From Haliangium sp963772315 (GTDB lineage Bacteria > Myxococcota_A > Polyangia > Haliangiales > Haliangiaceae): 64,000 nucleotides of DNA. The stretch lies in NCBI GenBank assembly GCA_963772315.1, contig CAVYWJ010000004.1:2852001-2916000 (forward strand). Reading direction: 5' to 3'. Below the pieces are notes generated by a model. The model was not told where the DNA came from. It saw nothing but the letters and a program-made list of their open reading frames with translations, and searched no databases. The position numbers and the translations under genes were made by a program. This document shows positions 30,935 to 49,100 of this stretch, piece after piece; position 1 is the first letter of the stretch; each line of letters opens with the position of its first letter.

Positions 30935-31077
30935 CAACTTCCGCGGTCGCACGCCGAGGGGAAGCGTGAGCGCCTTCCGGCGGTGGCCGCCAGGCCGGCG
31001 GACGTGCCGTCCGGCGGCCACCGCCGCTTGGTTCTCCGTTGGCATCCTCGCCCTGCGGGCGAGGAGCACTCCGAAGG
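30935..31077 (+). repeat. structured dispersed repeat, copy 5 (right end missing)
   Basis: The core at 30991-31075 is nearly identical to copy 2, including CCTCGCCCTGCGGGCGAGG. In the first hairpin the stem reads GGACG-TGC-CGTCC, while copies 1 and 2 have GGACC-TGC-GGTCC: a paired change that keeps the base pair. The right half of the element is absent and sequence passes directly into the truncated M14-like gene. Confidence 0.8.
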
Positions 31078-31420
31078 CGCGGCCGCCAAAGTAGACGCCG
31101 CGCGCGAGCTCGTACTGACCCTGCAAGACGGCCTGGCGCAGCGCGGACATGCCGTGGCGCGCGATCAGCAACACCGCGCGTTCGGCGAACAGGCGGTGCG
31201 GCAGGCTGCCGAGATCGACGGGCGCCTCGGGGTTGAGCATGTCGCTGATGGTGCGGTAGCCCGGGTTCTGGAGCGCGAAGAGGTCGGGCACGGTGTCGAA
31301 GTTGCGGTTGAGATCGACGTTGTTCTCGGTGACCCGACGCATGTGCCGGAAGCCGAGCAAGAGCCCGAGCACGATCGAGACGAGCACGAAGATCGAGGCG
31401 TAGAAGATGTACTTGCGCAT
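31077..31420 (-). pseudogene. M14-like (DUF2817) metallopeptidase remnant cut by the repeat
   Basis: Starts at 31420 with MRKYIFYASIFVLVSIVLG, a membrane or signal segment, then jumps to RRVTENNVDLNRNFD, a hallmark of DUF2817 zinc carboxypeptidase-like proteins, then QAVLQGQYELARGVYFGG. The zinc-binding N-terminal half is missing, and at about 31077 the frame passes into the dispersed repeat (reading on to a stop at 30929). So there is an internal deletion plus a 3' truncation. A functional small membrane protein is unlikely. Confidence 0.65.
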
Positions 31421-31494
31421 GCCCGCCTCCTCCCACTACAGCACGCCTGGCCGCGCGCTTCTACATCACGCGACCCACGCCCATCACGCAGGGC

Positions 31495-32442
31495 TCAGCG
31501 CTCGAGCTCGATGCTGTGGATGCGGATCTCGGGCGCCAGCCACACCGCGCTCGCGGGCCACTCGCGATCGGTCTTCTGGAGCCCCTGCTCGTCGACGTGC
31601 AGATACACGCGGTAACGCCCGCTGCGCGGGAAGGAACGGGTCTCCCAGTCGACCAGCACGCGCGAGGTCATGTGCGCGTCCGAGGCGACCACCACGGGCT
31701 CGTGCACGTCGAGCGAGGCGGCGATGTCCTTGCCGAGCACCGACGGCCGGAAGTGGAAGATCACGCTCTCCGGCACCTCCTCGCCCTCGGGGCCCACCTC
31801 GACGGTCCAGTTGTCTGCACGCACGACCTCGGCGCCCCAGTCCTCGTCGAGCACGAGCTCCCCGAAGCTGGCCTGGATCTGGCTGCGCGTGATCGGTCCG
31901 TTGAGGAACCGGATCAGCTTGGCCACCATCTCCTTGGTCGCGGCCGCGTCCGGCACCGGGATGGCGAAGTCGGGCACGCGCTCGTACCACCACAGGTGAT
32001 AGCCCTCGCCCTCGTCAGGCACCACGTAGAAGCCGGGGCCCGACAGCGGATCGCGCGCCGTGGGCGGATGGAAGCGATGCACGCGCTTCTCGCCCTGACG
32101 CACGATCTTGGCCTGGCCGAACAAGCCCTCGAGCACGCCCAGGCAGTGGTCGAGGCCGCGGGCAAAGCCCAGGCGATAGCTCGCCAGCACGGGGTTGGGT
32201 TCGTTGTGTGGATCGTTGTGATAGCGATCGACCGCGAACGCGACCTCGATGTCCGATAGACCACCGGCCTTGGCCACCGGACTCGACACCTGCGGGCGCA
32301 CGAGCTTGGTGACCTCGCCGCGCGTGACGTCGCGACGCAGCGGTCCTACGATCTCTTCGAGCTCACTCAGGTCGGCCGGTCCATGCGCAATCAGCGTTGC
32401 CAGCACGTCGTCGTGTGGATTCTCCACCTTCATGCGCAGCAT
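31495..32442 (-). CDS. conserved protein of unknown function
   Basis: 315 residues starting MLRMKVENPHDDVLATLIAHGP (a second Met at 32433 is an alternative). It is cytosolic by appearance, with a winged-helix-like N-terminus (LSELEEIVGPLRRDVTRGEVTKLV), a central part (FHPPTARDPLSGPGFYVVPDEGEGYHLWWYERVPDFAIP) and a strand-rich C-terminus (SGRYRVYLHVDEQGLQ, WLAPEIRIHSIELER). I recognise no family. It is divergent from the thioesterase gene, with 87 bp between the starts. Confidence 0.7.
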   Translation of the reverse strand: MLRMKVENPHDDVLATLIAHGPADLSELEEIVGPLRRDVTRGEVTKLVRPQVSSPVAKAGGLSDIEVAFAVDRYHNDPHNEPNPVLASYRLGFARGLDHCLGVLEGLFGQAKIVRQGEKRVHRFHPPTARDPLSGPGFYVVPDEGEGYHLWWYERVPDFAIPVPDAAATKEMVAKLIRFLNGPITRSQIQASFGELVLDEDWGAEVVRADNWTVEVGPEGEEVPESVIFHFRPSVLGKDIAASLDVHEPVVVASDAHMTSRVLVDWETRSFPRSGRYRVYLHVDEQGLQKTDREWPASAVWLAPEIRIHSIELER

Positions 32443-32529
32443 GGTAGCACGCTGGCCCGTCAACAACGCACCTGCTAGCGCGTCCTGTCGCTGTGCCAGA
32501 CGCACGGGGCCGGCGGTATGCTGCCCCTC

Positions 32530-32949
32530 ATGACTCAGGCTCTCCCGATCTGCGTGCAGATTCCCATCTCCTGGGGCCACATGGATGCGTTCGGTCACGT
32601 CAACAACACGGTCTACTTCCGCCTCTTCGAGGACGCGCGCATCCGCTTGTTCGAGGAGGCCGGCATCGATCACAGCGGCCCCGGCAGCGGCGTCGGGCCC
32701 ATCCTGGCCGCGACGCAGTGCCAGTTCCGCATGCCCATGACCTATCCCGACACCGCGCGCGTGGAAACCGGGATCACGCACATCGGCCGGTCGAGCTTCA
32801 CGATGCGCTACGAGGTGCACAGCGTGCGCGCCGGCCAGCTCGCCGCCGAGGGCGAGGGCGTGGCGGTGTGGTACGACTACCAGGAGCGACGGAGCCTACC
32901 CCTGCCCGAGGCGCTGCGCCAGCGCATCGAGGCGCTGCGCGTCGCCTGA
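32530..32949 (+). CDS. hotdog-fold acyl-CoA thioesterase (YbgC/FadM type)
   Basis: 139 residues with the 4HBT signature WGHMDAFGHVNNTVYFRLFEDAR, where the Asp is the catalytic residue. It probably hydrolyses short acyl-CoA or a similar thioester in the cytosol. MTQALPICVQIP (32530) is chosen as start; an earlier ATG at 32518 adds only four residues. The GNAT gene follows 60 bp downstream. Confidence 0.88.
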   Translation: MTQALPICVQIPISWGHMDAFGHVNNTVYFRLFEDARIRLFEEAGIDHSGPGSGVGPILAATQCQFRMPMTYPDTARVETGITHIGRSSFTMRYEVHSVRAGQLAAEGEGVAVWYDYQERRSLPLPEALRQRIEALRVA

Positions 32950-33009
32950 GCCGGGCGGCGCCGGCCCGCTGCCAGGCGCACCATGACACGCGGCGTCGAG
33001 GAGATCGAT

Positions 33010-33531
33010 ATGAGCCAGGACATTGCCATCCGCCCCGAGACCCCGGCCGATCACGCCGGCGTCCGCCATGTTCACCAGCGCGCGTTCCCGACCCCGGCCG
33101 AGGCCGCGCTCGTCGATGCCCTGCGCGCCTCGGGCGCGGTCACGCTGTCGCTGGTGGCAGCGCAGGGAGACGACATCGCCGGGCACATCCTGTTCTCGCC
33201 GGTGACCATCACGACCGCGGGCGGCCAGCGCGTGGCCGTGGGCCTGGCGCCCGTGGCCGTGGACCCGGCCCGGCAGCGCCAGGGCATCGGCGCGCGCCTG
33301 GTGCAGGAAGGGCTGGCAGCGCTGGCCCGGGCCGGGCACGCTGCCGTGGTGGTCCTGGGACACCCGGACTATTACCCGCGCTTCGGGTTCGAGCGGGCGA
33401 GCCGCTCCGGGCTGCGCTGGGAGCACCCCTGCGAGGACGCGGCCTTCATGGCGCTGGCGCTGGTGCCTCACGCCCTGGACGACTGCGCAGGCGTGGTCCG
33501 CTACCGGCACGAATTCGACGAGGTGAGCTGA
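33010..33531 (+). CDS. GNAT-family N-acetyltransferase
   Basis: 173 residues with the acetyl-CoA-binding motif A VDPARQRQGIGARLV and the C-terminal VVLGHPDYYPRFGFERA, the pattern of YhbS-type predicted acetyltransferases. Substrate unknown. A GAGGAG Shine-Dalgarno 7 nt before 33010 supports this start rather than ATG 32983. Confidence 0.9.
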   Translation: MSQDIAIRPETPADHAGVRHVHQRAFPTPAEAALVDALRASGAVTLSLVAAQGDDIAGHILFSPVTITTAGGQRVAVGLAPVAVDPARQRQGIGARLVQEGLAALARAGHAAVVVLGHPDYYPRFGFERASRSGLRWEHPCEDAAFMALALVPHALDDCAGVVRYRHEFDEVS

Positions 33532-33597
33532 GCGCAACGGCGCGCGGCTGTCGCTGGCCGCCTGGCCCCTCCTGCTGCTAGAGTCTCGAAGAAGGAC

Positions 33598-35239
33598 ATG
33601 GAACCACTCTTCACCTGGATTCACCTGTCCGATCTCCACGTCGGCAGCGGCGATGCCCCGGCCGGGGATGCGCCTGGCGAGGCTCGATCGCGGCTGCTCC
33701 AGGCCTTGCGCGAGGATCTGATCGCCCAGGGCGCGCAGCACCTCGTGCACGCGATCTTCATCACCGGCGACATCGCGCGCGGCGGGCAGGCCGGGGACTA
33801 CGCCGCGGCGCGGGCCTGGCTCGACGACGTGGCGCGCGTGCTCGGGCTCGGCCCCGGGCGCATCTTCACAGTGCCCGGCAACCATGACGTCGATCGCGGC
33901 GCCGACCGCGATCCCGCGGTCGCCCGGCTGGTGACCGGCGTGCGCGCGGGCGAGAGCACGCTCGACGCCGTGCTGACGGCCGAGCGCGAGCGGCTGGCCG
34001 GGCGCATGGGCGCGTATCTCGACTTTGCCGCGGATCTGGCGCCGGCCGTGCTCGCGCCGCCGGCGCGGCCGGCGGTCGAGCGGCTGTTCTGGCAGCATCG
34101 CGAGCGGCACGGCCGCCTGCGCGTGCGCCTGCTGGGCCTGAACACCGCGCTGCTCTCGGCCGACGATCGAGACCAGGGCCAGCTGGCCCTGGGCAAGGAG
34201 CAGCGCGCCCTGGCGCTGACCGCACGACCGGGCGAGCTGGTGGTGGCCCTGAGCCATCACCACCTGCAAGGCGGCTGGCTCGCCGACGAGGACGAGGTAA
34301 ACGCGTGGCTGCACGAGCACGTCCACGTGCACCTGTTCGGGCACGTCCACGACGCGCCGTCCGAGGAGGCGCGCAGCGGCACGGGCATACGCTGGGTGCG
34401 CATCGCGGTGGGCGCGTCGCATGCGCCGGCGCCGTCGTCGGGGCCGTCGCCGTCGGGGCCTGGCGGCTACGGCTACTCCATCGGCTCGGTGCTCGGAGAT
34501 GCCCGCGGCGCGCTGAGCCTGCGCCTGTGGCCGCGGCGCTGGTCGCCGGCCACGAGCGACTTCGGCATCGACGTCGAGAGCGTGCCCGACGGCGGGGATC
34601 ACAACGATCACCCGTCCTCCGCGACCCTGCGCGAGGGCGACACCCCGGTGCCCGTGATCCTGAGCCAGGCCAGCGGGTGGCCAGGCAGCACGGCGCCGTC
34701 CGAGGTCCCGATCCTGCTCGAGCTGCTCGACGCGATCCGCGACGGCTTCGACATCCAGCACCCGATCCTGGTCGAGCCTCGACGCGCACCCGCTGCTCGA
34801 CGACGACCAGATCTCGCTGATGACCGAGCGTATCCAGAAGCGCATCCGGGCCCAGTCGATCCCGGGCGGGATCCCGGACGAGTTTGCCGCGCGCATCTTT
34901 GCCAATCACGGCGACGCCCTGGTGTATCTGCTCCGCCCCCGGGAGGCCGGCGCGGAGCGGGCCCGGCCGGTCACGCTCGGGCGCAGCCGCAGCGCCGACG
35001 TCCGGGTCCCGAGTAACTCGGTGAGCTCTCACCACGCCGATCTGCAGTTCGATCCCGGCGCGGGCGAGTACTCCATCGTCGACCGGGGCTCTCGCAACGG
35101 CACCTTCCTCAACAGCGAGGCGCTCGCGGCCGACGTACCCCATCGCGTCTCGTCGGGCGATCGCCTGCAGCTGGCCCAGGCCGCGTTCCTGTTCATCGAG
35201 CCGTCCACGCTGCGCGCGCTGGCCGAAGTGGCGCCGTAG
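33598..35239 (+). CDS. metallophosphoesterase with C-terminal FHA domain, split by a one-base indel at 34774-34780
   Basis: Residues 1-300 are a calcineurin-like phosphoesterase: SDLHVGS, ITGDIARGG, VPGNHDVDRG, LSHHHLQGG and FGHVHDAP supply the metal ligands. At GTCGAGCCTCGAC the frame breaks; removal of one C restores HPILVE-LDAHPLLDDDQISLMTERIQ and leads into a C-terminal FHA domain (VTLGRSRSADVRV, SSHHADL, RGSRNGTFLN). Without repair, the first frame ends in 70 Arg/Pro-rich residues (stop at 35016) and an ATG at 34820 could start a separate 139-residue FHA protein. FHA domains bind phosphothreonine, fitting a genome rich in Ser/Thr kinases. A Shine-Dalgarno-like AAGGA precedes 33598. Confidence 0.75.
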
Positions 35240-35342
35240 GGCGCCGGCCCGCGGGCGCCCAGACCGGTCGGCGCTGCAGCGCGCCGGCCCCGCGGGCGCT
35301 CGACGCCGCTCGAACCGGAGCGCGTTCGTGCGATAGTCGGGC

Positions 35343-36728
35343 ATGCGCTCGTGCTTCCTGGTCGCGTCCTGCCTGCTCCTGGTCGCGTGCTTCGGGCCCG
35401 CCTATCCGGTGGGCCTTCCCTGTAGCGAGAACCGGACCTGCCCGCCTGCGCAGACCTGTGATGTCGATGGCATCTGCCGCATCGATCTCATCGAGGCCGG
35501 CGGGCGCTGCGGGGACCGCAGGCGCGATCAGGGCGAGCAATGCGACGACGGCAATAACGTCAGCGGCGACGGGTGCCGCGCGGATTGCCGCTCGAATGAA
35601 ACCTGCGGCAACGGCCAGCGAGACGTGAGCGAGCAATGCGACGACGGCAACACCGTCGCGGGCGACGGGTGCGGCGTGGATTGCCGCCTCGGCGGATGCG
35701 GCGACGGCACGCTGGACCGGGGCGAGCAATGCGACGACGGCAACGACGTCAGCGGCGACGGGTGCACTGACTGCTCGATCGAGATCTGCGGCAACGGCCG
35801 GCGCGAGCCGGGCGAGACGTGCGACGACGGCAACGACGAGGACGGCGACGGCTGCTGCTCGTGCGGCCCGTGCGTGGAGTGCGGCAACAGAGCCGTGGAC
35901 CCGGGCGAGACGTGCGACGAGGGCGCCAGCACGGCCACGTGCGATCTCGACTGCACGGCGGCCGAGTGCGGTGACGGCCTGCATAATCCCGAGGCCGAGG
36001 AAGCCTGTGACGACGGCAACCAGGACAACCTGGATCTGTGCACCAACGGCTGCGCAGCGGCCTCGTGCAGCGACGACCTGACGAACGCGGACGAGGTCGA
36101 CACCGACTGCGGCGGTCACTGCGGGCCGGGCACGTGCGCCATCGGGCAAGACTGCGACGCCCCCGGGGACTGCTCCTCGGGGCTGTGCGAGCGCAACCGG
36201 TGCTCTGCGCCCACGCGCATCGCGTTCGTGACCAGCGAGCTCTTCGACGGCAATCTCGGCGGCGTGGCCGGCGCGGACGGGCACTGCCAGCGCCTGGCCG
36301 AGGCCGCGGGTCTGGCCGGCAGCTACCGCGCCTGGCTGAGCGACGGCCAGAGCTCGCCGAGCACGCGCTTCGACCGATCGAGCAGTGCCTACGTGCTGGT
36401 TGACGGCACGGTCATCGCCGACAGCTACACCGATCTCACCGACGGCGCGCTCGACAACCCGATGACGCTCACCGAGCTCGGCACGCCCGCGCCCGCAGCC
36501 TTCGACAACAGCTGCGCCGGCGGTACACCGACCATCTTCTGGTCGTCCACGGCCGCCAACGGCGGCGCGATCCCGGTGCCGCCGAGCAACCGCTGCCAGG
36601 ACTGGACCAGCACCCAGGGCAGCGCGAACTGGGGCAACGCAGCGCTCTTCAACGAGACGTCCTGGTCGCAGTGGTGCAGCGGCGGCACGTGCGCGTGGCA
36701 CACGCCGCTGCACTGCTTCCAGCAGTGA
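35343..36728 (+). CDS. Cys-rich lipoprotein with DUF4215-type repeats and DUF1554-like C-terminus
   Basis: 461 residues. MRSCFLVASCLLLVACFG is a lipoprotein signal with lipobox LVAC. Residues about 55-230 contain five to six Myxococcus-type Cys repeats, consensus CGNGxxxxGEQCDDGNxxxGDGCxxxC, probably held by disulphides outside the cytoplasm. Residues about 290-461 match a DUF1554-like domain (IAFVTSELFDGNLGGVAGADGHC, AGLAGSYRAWLSD, WCSGGTCAWHTPLHCFQQ). It is likely exposed on the cell surface. Function of both modules is unknown. It is convergent with kinase A. Confidence 0.85.
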   Translation: MRSCFLVASCLLLVACFGPAYPVGLPCSENRTCPPAQTCDVDGICRIDLIEAGGRCGDRRRDQGEQCDDGNNVSGDGCRADCRSNETCGNGQRDVSEQCDDGNTVAGDGCGVDCRLGGCGDGTLDRGEQCDDGNDVSGDGCTDCSIEICGNGRREPGETCDDGNDEDGDGCCSCGPCVECGNRAVDPGETCDEGASTATCDLDCTAAECGDGLHNPEAEEACDDGNQDNLDLCTNGCAAASCSDDLTNADEVDTDCGGHCGPGTCAIGQDCDAPGDCSSGLCERNRCSAPTRIAFVTSELFDGNLGGVAGADGHCQRLAEAAGLAGSYRAWLSDGQSSPSTRFDRSSSAYVLVDGTVIADSYTDLTDGALDNPMTLTELGTPAPAAFDNSCAGGTPTIFWSSTAANGGAIPVPPSNRCQDWTSTQGSANWGNAALFNETSWSQWCSGGTCAWHTPLHCFQQ

Positions 36729-36771
36729 CGCGTGCCGGGCGCGGCGGGTCGCAGGAGCCGGCAGCCGCTGC

Positions 36772-42425
<5,654 letters not shown>

Positions 42426-42451
42426 ACGGCGTACTGGGCGGAAGCGCCGGA

Positions 42452-42545
42452 ATGGACGCTTCGGACTCAGCCATTACTATGCAAACGTTCCGGCGAAATG
42501 CCTATTAGATTCTGATTTCTTGCCCTGTCTCATGATCGCTGCGCG
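42452..42545 (-). promoter_or_regulatory. conserved upstream region of paralogue A
   Basis: ATGGACGCTTC-GGACTCAGCCA-TTACTATGCAAAC and onward to CTGTCTCATG on the plus strand align with 51856-51950 before paralogue C at roughly three quarters identity, including TATGCAAA, GATCTG/GATTCTG and CGTCTCAT/TGTCTCAT blocks. Reading toward the genes, TTTGCATA lies 35-45 bp before the start codon and could include a -10 element. Shared regulation or plain duplication are both possible. Confidence 0.4.
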
Positions 42546-42590
42546 CCGTCATGTGGGTCGTCATGTTGCCAGCATGAGACTCGTCGCGTC

Positions 42591-45925
<3,335 letters not shown>

Positions 45926-46142
45926 GCGTCACCCTGAGATGTGGATATATGATGTCCATTCCCATTGTGCTTGGCGCATCACGGGAATGGCTCATCGAAA
46001 ATGAGACCTCGCGGACAGCGCCGCGGTTTCTGGCGCGGCGCTGCGCGACCGTAGCGGTCGCTGCACGTGTCTCTCGCGCCTGCCAGCCCAGGCTGCCGGC
46101 ATTCCCATGCTCGTCGAAGGCGAGATTGCCTCGCGCGATACA
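45926..46142. other. gap between paralogues B and C
   Basis: 217 bp without a supported gene. It holds a short inverted repeat CATTCCC (45957-45963) / GGGAATG (45983-45989) and less GC-rich sequence (TGAGATGTGGATATATGATG). This is the point where the missing 5' third of paralogue B would have been. Confidence 0.5.
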
Positions 46143-49100
46143 TCATTTTACGCGCTGGCCGAGCAGGCGCTTCTGGATGGGGCGCAGGAGGTCGCGGATG
46201 GCGTCGAGGCGGAGGGGCTTGCTGAGGTAGTGATCCATGCCCGAGGCGGCGCAGGCGGAGACTACCTCGGTGGTGGCGGATGCGGTGACGGCGATGATGG
46301 GGATGCGTCGGCCGGAGGGGAGCTCGCGGCGTCGGAGCTCGCGGGCGGCGGTGTAGCCGTCCATGATGGGCATCTGGACATCCATGAGGACGACGTCGAA
46401 GCGCTCGGCGTCGAGGAGGCGGAGGGCCTCGGCACCGTTGGCCGCGACGACGCAGCGGTGCCCGTCGAGGGTGAGGAGGCGCATGGCGACGAGCTGGTTG
46501 ATCTGGTTGTCCTCGGCGATGAGGATGTGGAGGCCGCTGGCGGGGGACGGGTTGGGTGTGAACGAGGCGTCGGACGGCTGTACGTGCTCGGGCTGCCAGA
46601 GGCCGAAGCCGGCGGTGAAGGAGAAGCAGCTGCCGTGTCCGAGCTGGCTCTGGAGGGAGATATCGCCGTGCATGAGGGCGACCAGGTTGGAGGCGATGGC
46701 GAGGCCGAGGCCGGAGCCGCCGTAGCGAGCGTGGGAGGTGCGGGCCTGGGTGAAGGGCTGGAAGATGACCTGCTGCTCCTCGGGGGCGATACCGACGCCG
46801 GTGTCGCGGACGTCGAAGCGGAGGAGGATGTCCTCGGTGTCGCGGGCGTCCAGGTGAGCTGGAGGGGCATCGAGGCGGACGTGGAGGGAGACGGCGCCGC
46901 CTGCGGGCGTGAACTTGACGGCGTTGCCGATGAGGTTGATGAGGACCTGGAGCAGGCGGTCGCGATCACCGAGGAGGCTGCGGGGGACATCGTCGTCAAC
47001 GTGGAGGGAGAACGCGAGGACCTCGCTCTGCATGCGGAGGGACATCATGCGGACGAGGGTGGCGAGGCAGTCGTCGAGGTCGAAGCGGATGGGCTCGAGC
47101 TCGAGCTTTCCGGCCTCGATGCGGGAAAGATCGAGGGTGTCGCGGATGATGCGCATGAGCTGCTCTGCCGCGGTCCTGGCGGTGGAGAGGTAGTCATGCT
47201 GCTCGCCGTCGAGCGTGGTGCCAAAGAGGAGCTCGATCATGCCGATGACGCCGTTCATGGGCGTGCGGAGCTCATGGTTCATGTTGGCGAGGAACTCGCT
47301 CTTGGCGCGGTTAGCGCGCTCGGCCTCGTCCTTGCTGAGCTCGAGGGTGCGGAGGAGGCGTGCGTTCTCGATGGAGATGGCGGCCTGAGCGGCGAGGAGC
47401 TGTACGAGTTCGAGGCGAGCCGGGGTGAAGACCTCGGCGGCGCGGTTGTTCTCGAGGTAGATGACGCCGACCAGGGTGCCGTGGCGGGCGATGGGGGCGC
47501 ACAGGAGGGAGCGGGGGCGCCGGGTGCGGACGTAGGAATCGTGGGCAAAGGGCTCGTGCTCGGCGGCGTCGCCGAGGACCAGGCTCTTGAGGGTGCGTGC
47601 GACGTAGGTGACGGCGGTGTGCGCGAGCGGTGCGCCGGCGTCGAGGGGCAGGGAGGGCAGGGCGCGACAGAGGCCGGCGTCGATGTCGCCCTCGGCCTCG
47701 ATGGCGAGGGCGCCGTTCTGTACGAGCAAGAGAAAGCCGCGCTGGGCGCCGGCGTTCTCGAGGATGATCTTCATGAGCCTCGGCGAGCAGGGCGTCGAGG
47801 ACGAGCTGGCTGGAGAGTGCCTGGGAGGCGCGGACGACGGACTCGAGATCGAGCATCTGGACGCCGCCCGAGCTGGAGGCCATGGCCAGGCCGAGCGGCT
47901 CGGGGGTGTCGACGCGGAGGCGTGCGAGCCAGGGATGGCGCTCCTCGAGCCAGCGCAGCTTGGCCAGGGCGCCCCAGCGGCGGTAGGCGTGATAGGCGTC
48001 CTCGAGGTACATGCGGGCGATCTGCTCGCGTCCGAGCCCGGCGTAGAAGCGGGCCGCGCACTCGCACGCCAGGGCCTCGTCATTGATGAACGCGTGCTCG
48101 CGGGCGCCGGCGATGGCTGCGTCATAGCTGGCCATGGCCTCGGCCAGCTGTCCGTGAACGCGCGCGCGCTCGGCCACGACCAGGGCGTGCTTGTGGCGGA
48201 AGTTCTCGGGGGCGTGCTCGGCCCAGCGGTCGAGCGCCGCCTGCATGGGCTCGACCTCGGCCAGGACGCTGGCCAGTCCTTCGGGAGGGACGCTGGGCAA
48301 CTCTGCGGACGCCTGGTCGGCTGCCGCGCACGCGAGCTGCGCCAGGGCATGGAAGAAGGCGTGCTGCGCGAGCTGCATGAGCCCGGACGCGGCTGCCGCG
48401 TACTGCGCGCCGCGCCGCGCGGCCGCGAGCGCGGCGGTGTGGTCGCCGAAGACATAGCGCTGCATCGCTTGCGTGGTATGGGCGCAGAAGAGCAGCAGCA
48501 TGTGCCCCTGGGCCTGCCACCGCGCCAGGGTTGCATCGTCCCAGTCGCCGGCGTCCGCGTCCGTCTCCTGGGAGCCGGACGGCGGTCCGATGTAGAGCCC
48601 GGCCAGGCGGGCCCAGATCGCGGCCAGGTCGCGATGGAAGCTCATCCGACAGCGCTCGATCAGCGTCAGGAGCGCTTGCTGCTCGCGGTGCACGTCCGCG
48701 AGCGGCTCGCCCGCCAACACGCGATGGAGGGTGCAGTAGATGCCGCCGTACAGACCATACTCGTGGTCGCCGCTCTGCAGCCCGAGATGCATCGACCGGC
48801 GCAGCGGATGGATGGTCTCGCGCACAGGCCGCTTCCACCCGACGATCAGGATGTTGAGGAGCGCTACCACCGTGGTCTCGTGCTCGGCCGAGGGAAAGCG
48901 CTCGATCAGGCGCAGGGCCAGGAGACCGAAGCGATAGCCGAGCTCGAACTCCTGGTAGGCGGCACAGAGGAGCCCGGCGTACCAGACGAACGCCGGCGCT
49001 GACAGCTCGGAGTGGCCGTGGCGCGCGCAGTGCGCTGCGGTGGTGAGCACGAAGAGCTTCCACATCACCGGATCGCTGATGTAGGCGGCTCCGCTCGCTC

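Noticed and set aside
34820..35239. Stand-alone FHA gene starting at 34820
   Set aside because: Kept only as an alternative: the in-frame sequence before this ATG (LDAHPLLDDDQISL) looks like protein and joins the phosphoesterase after a one-base correction.
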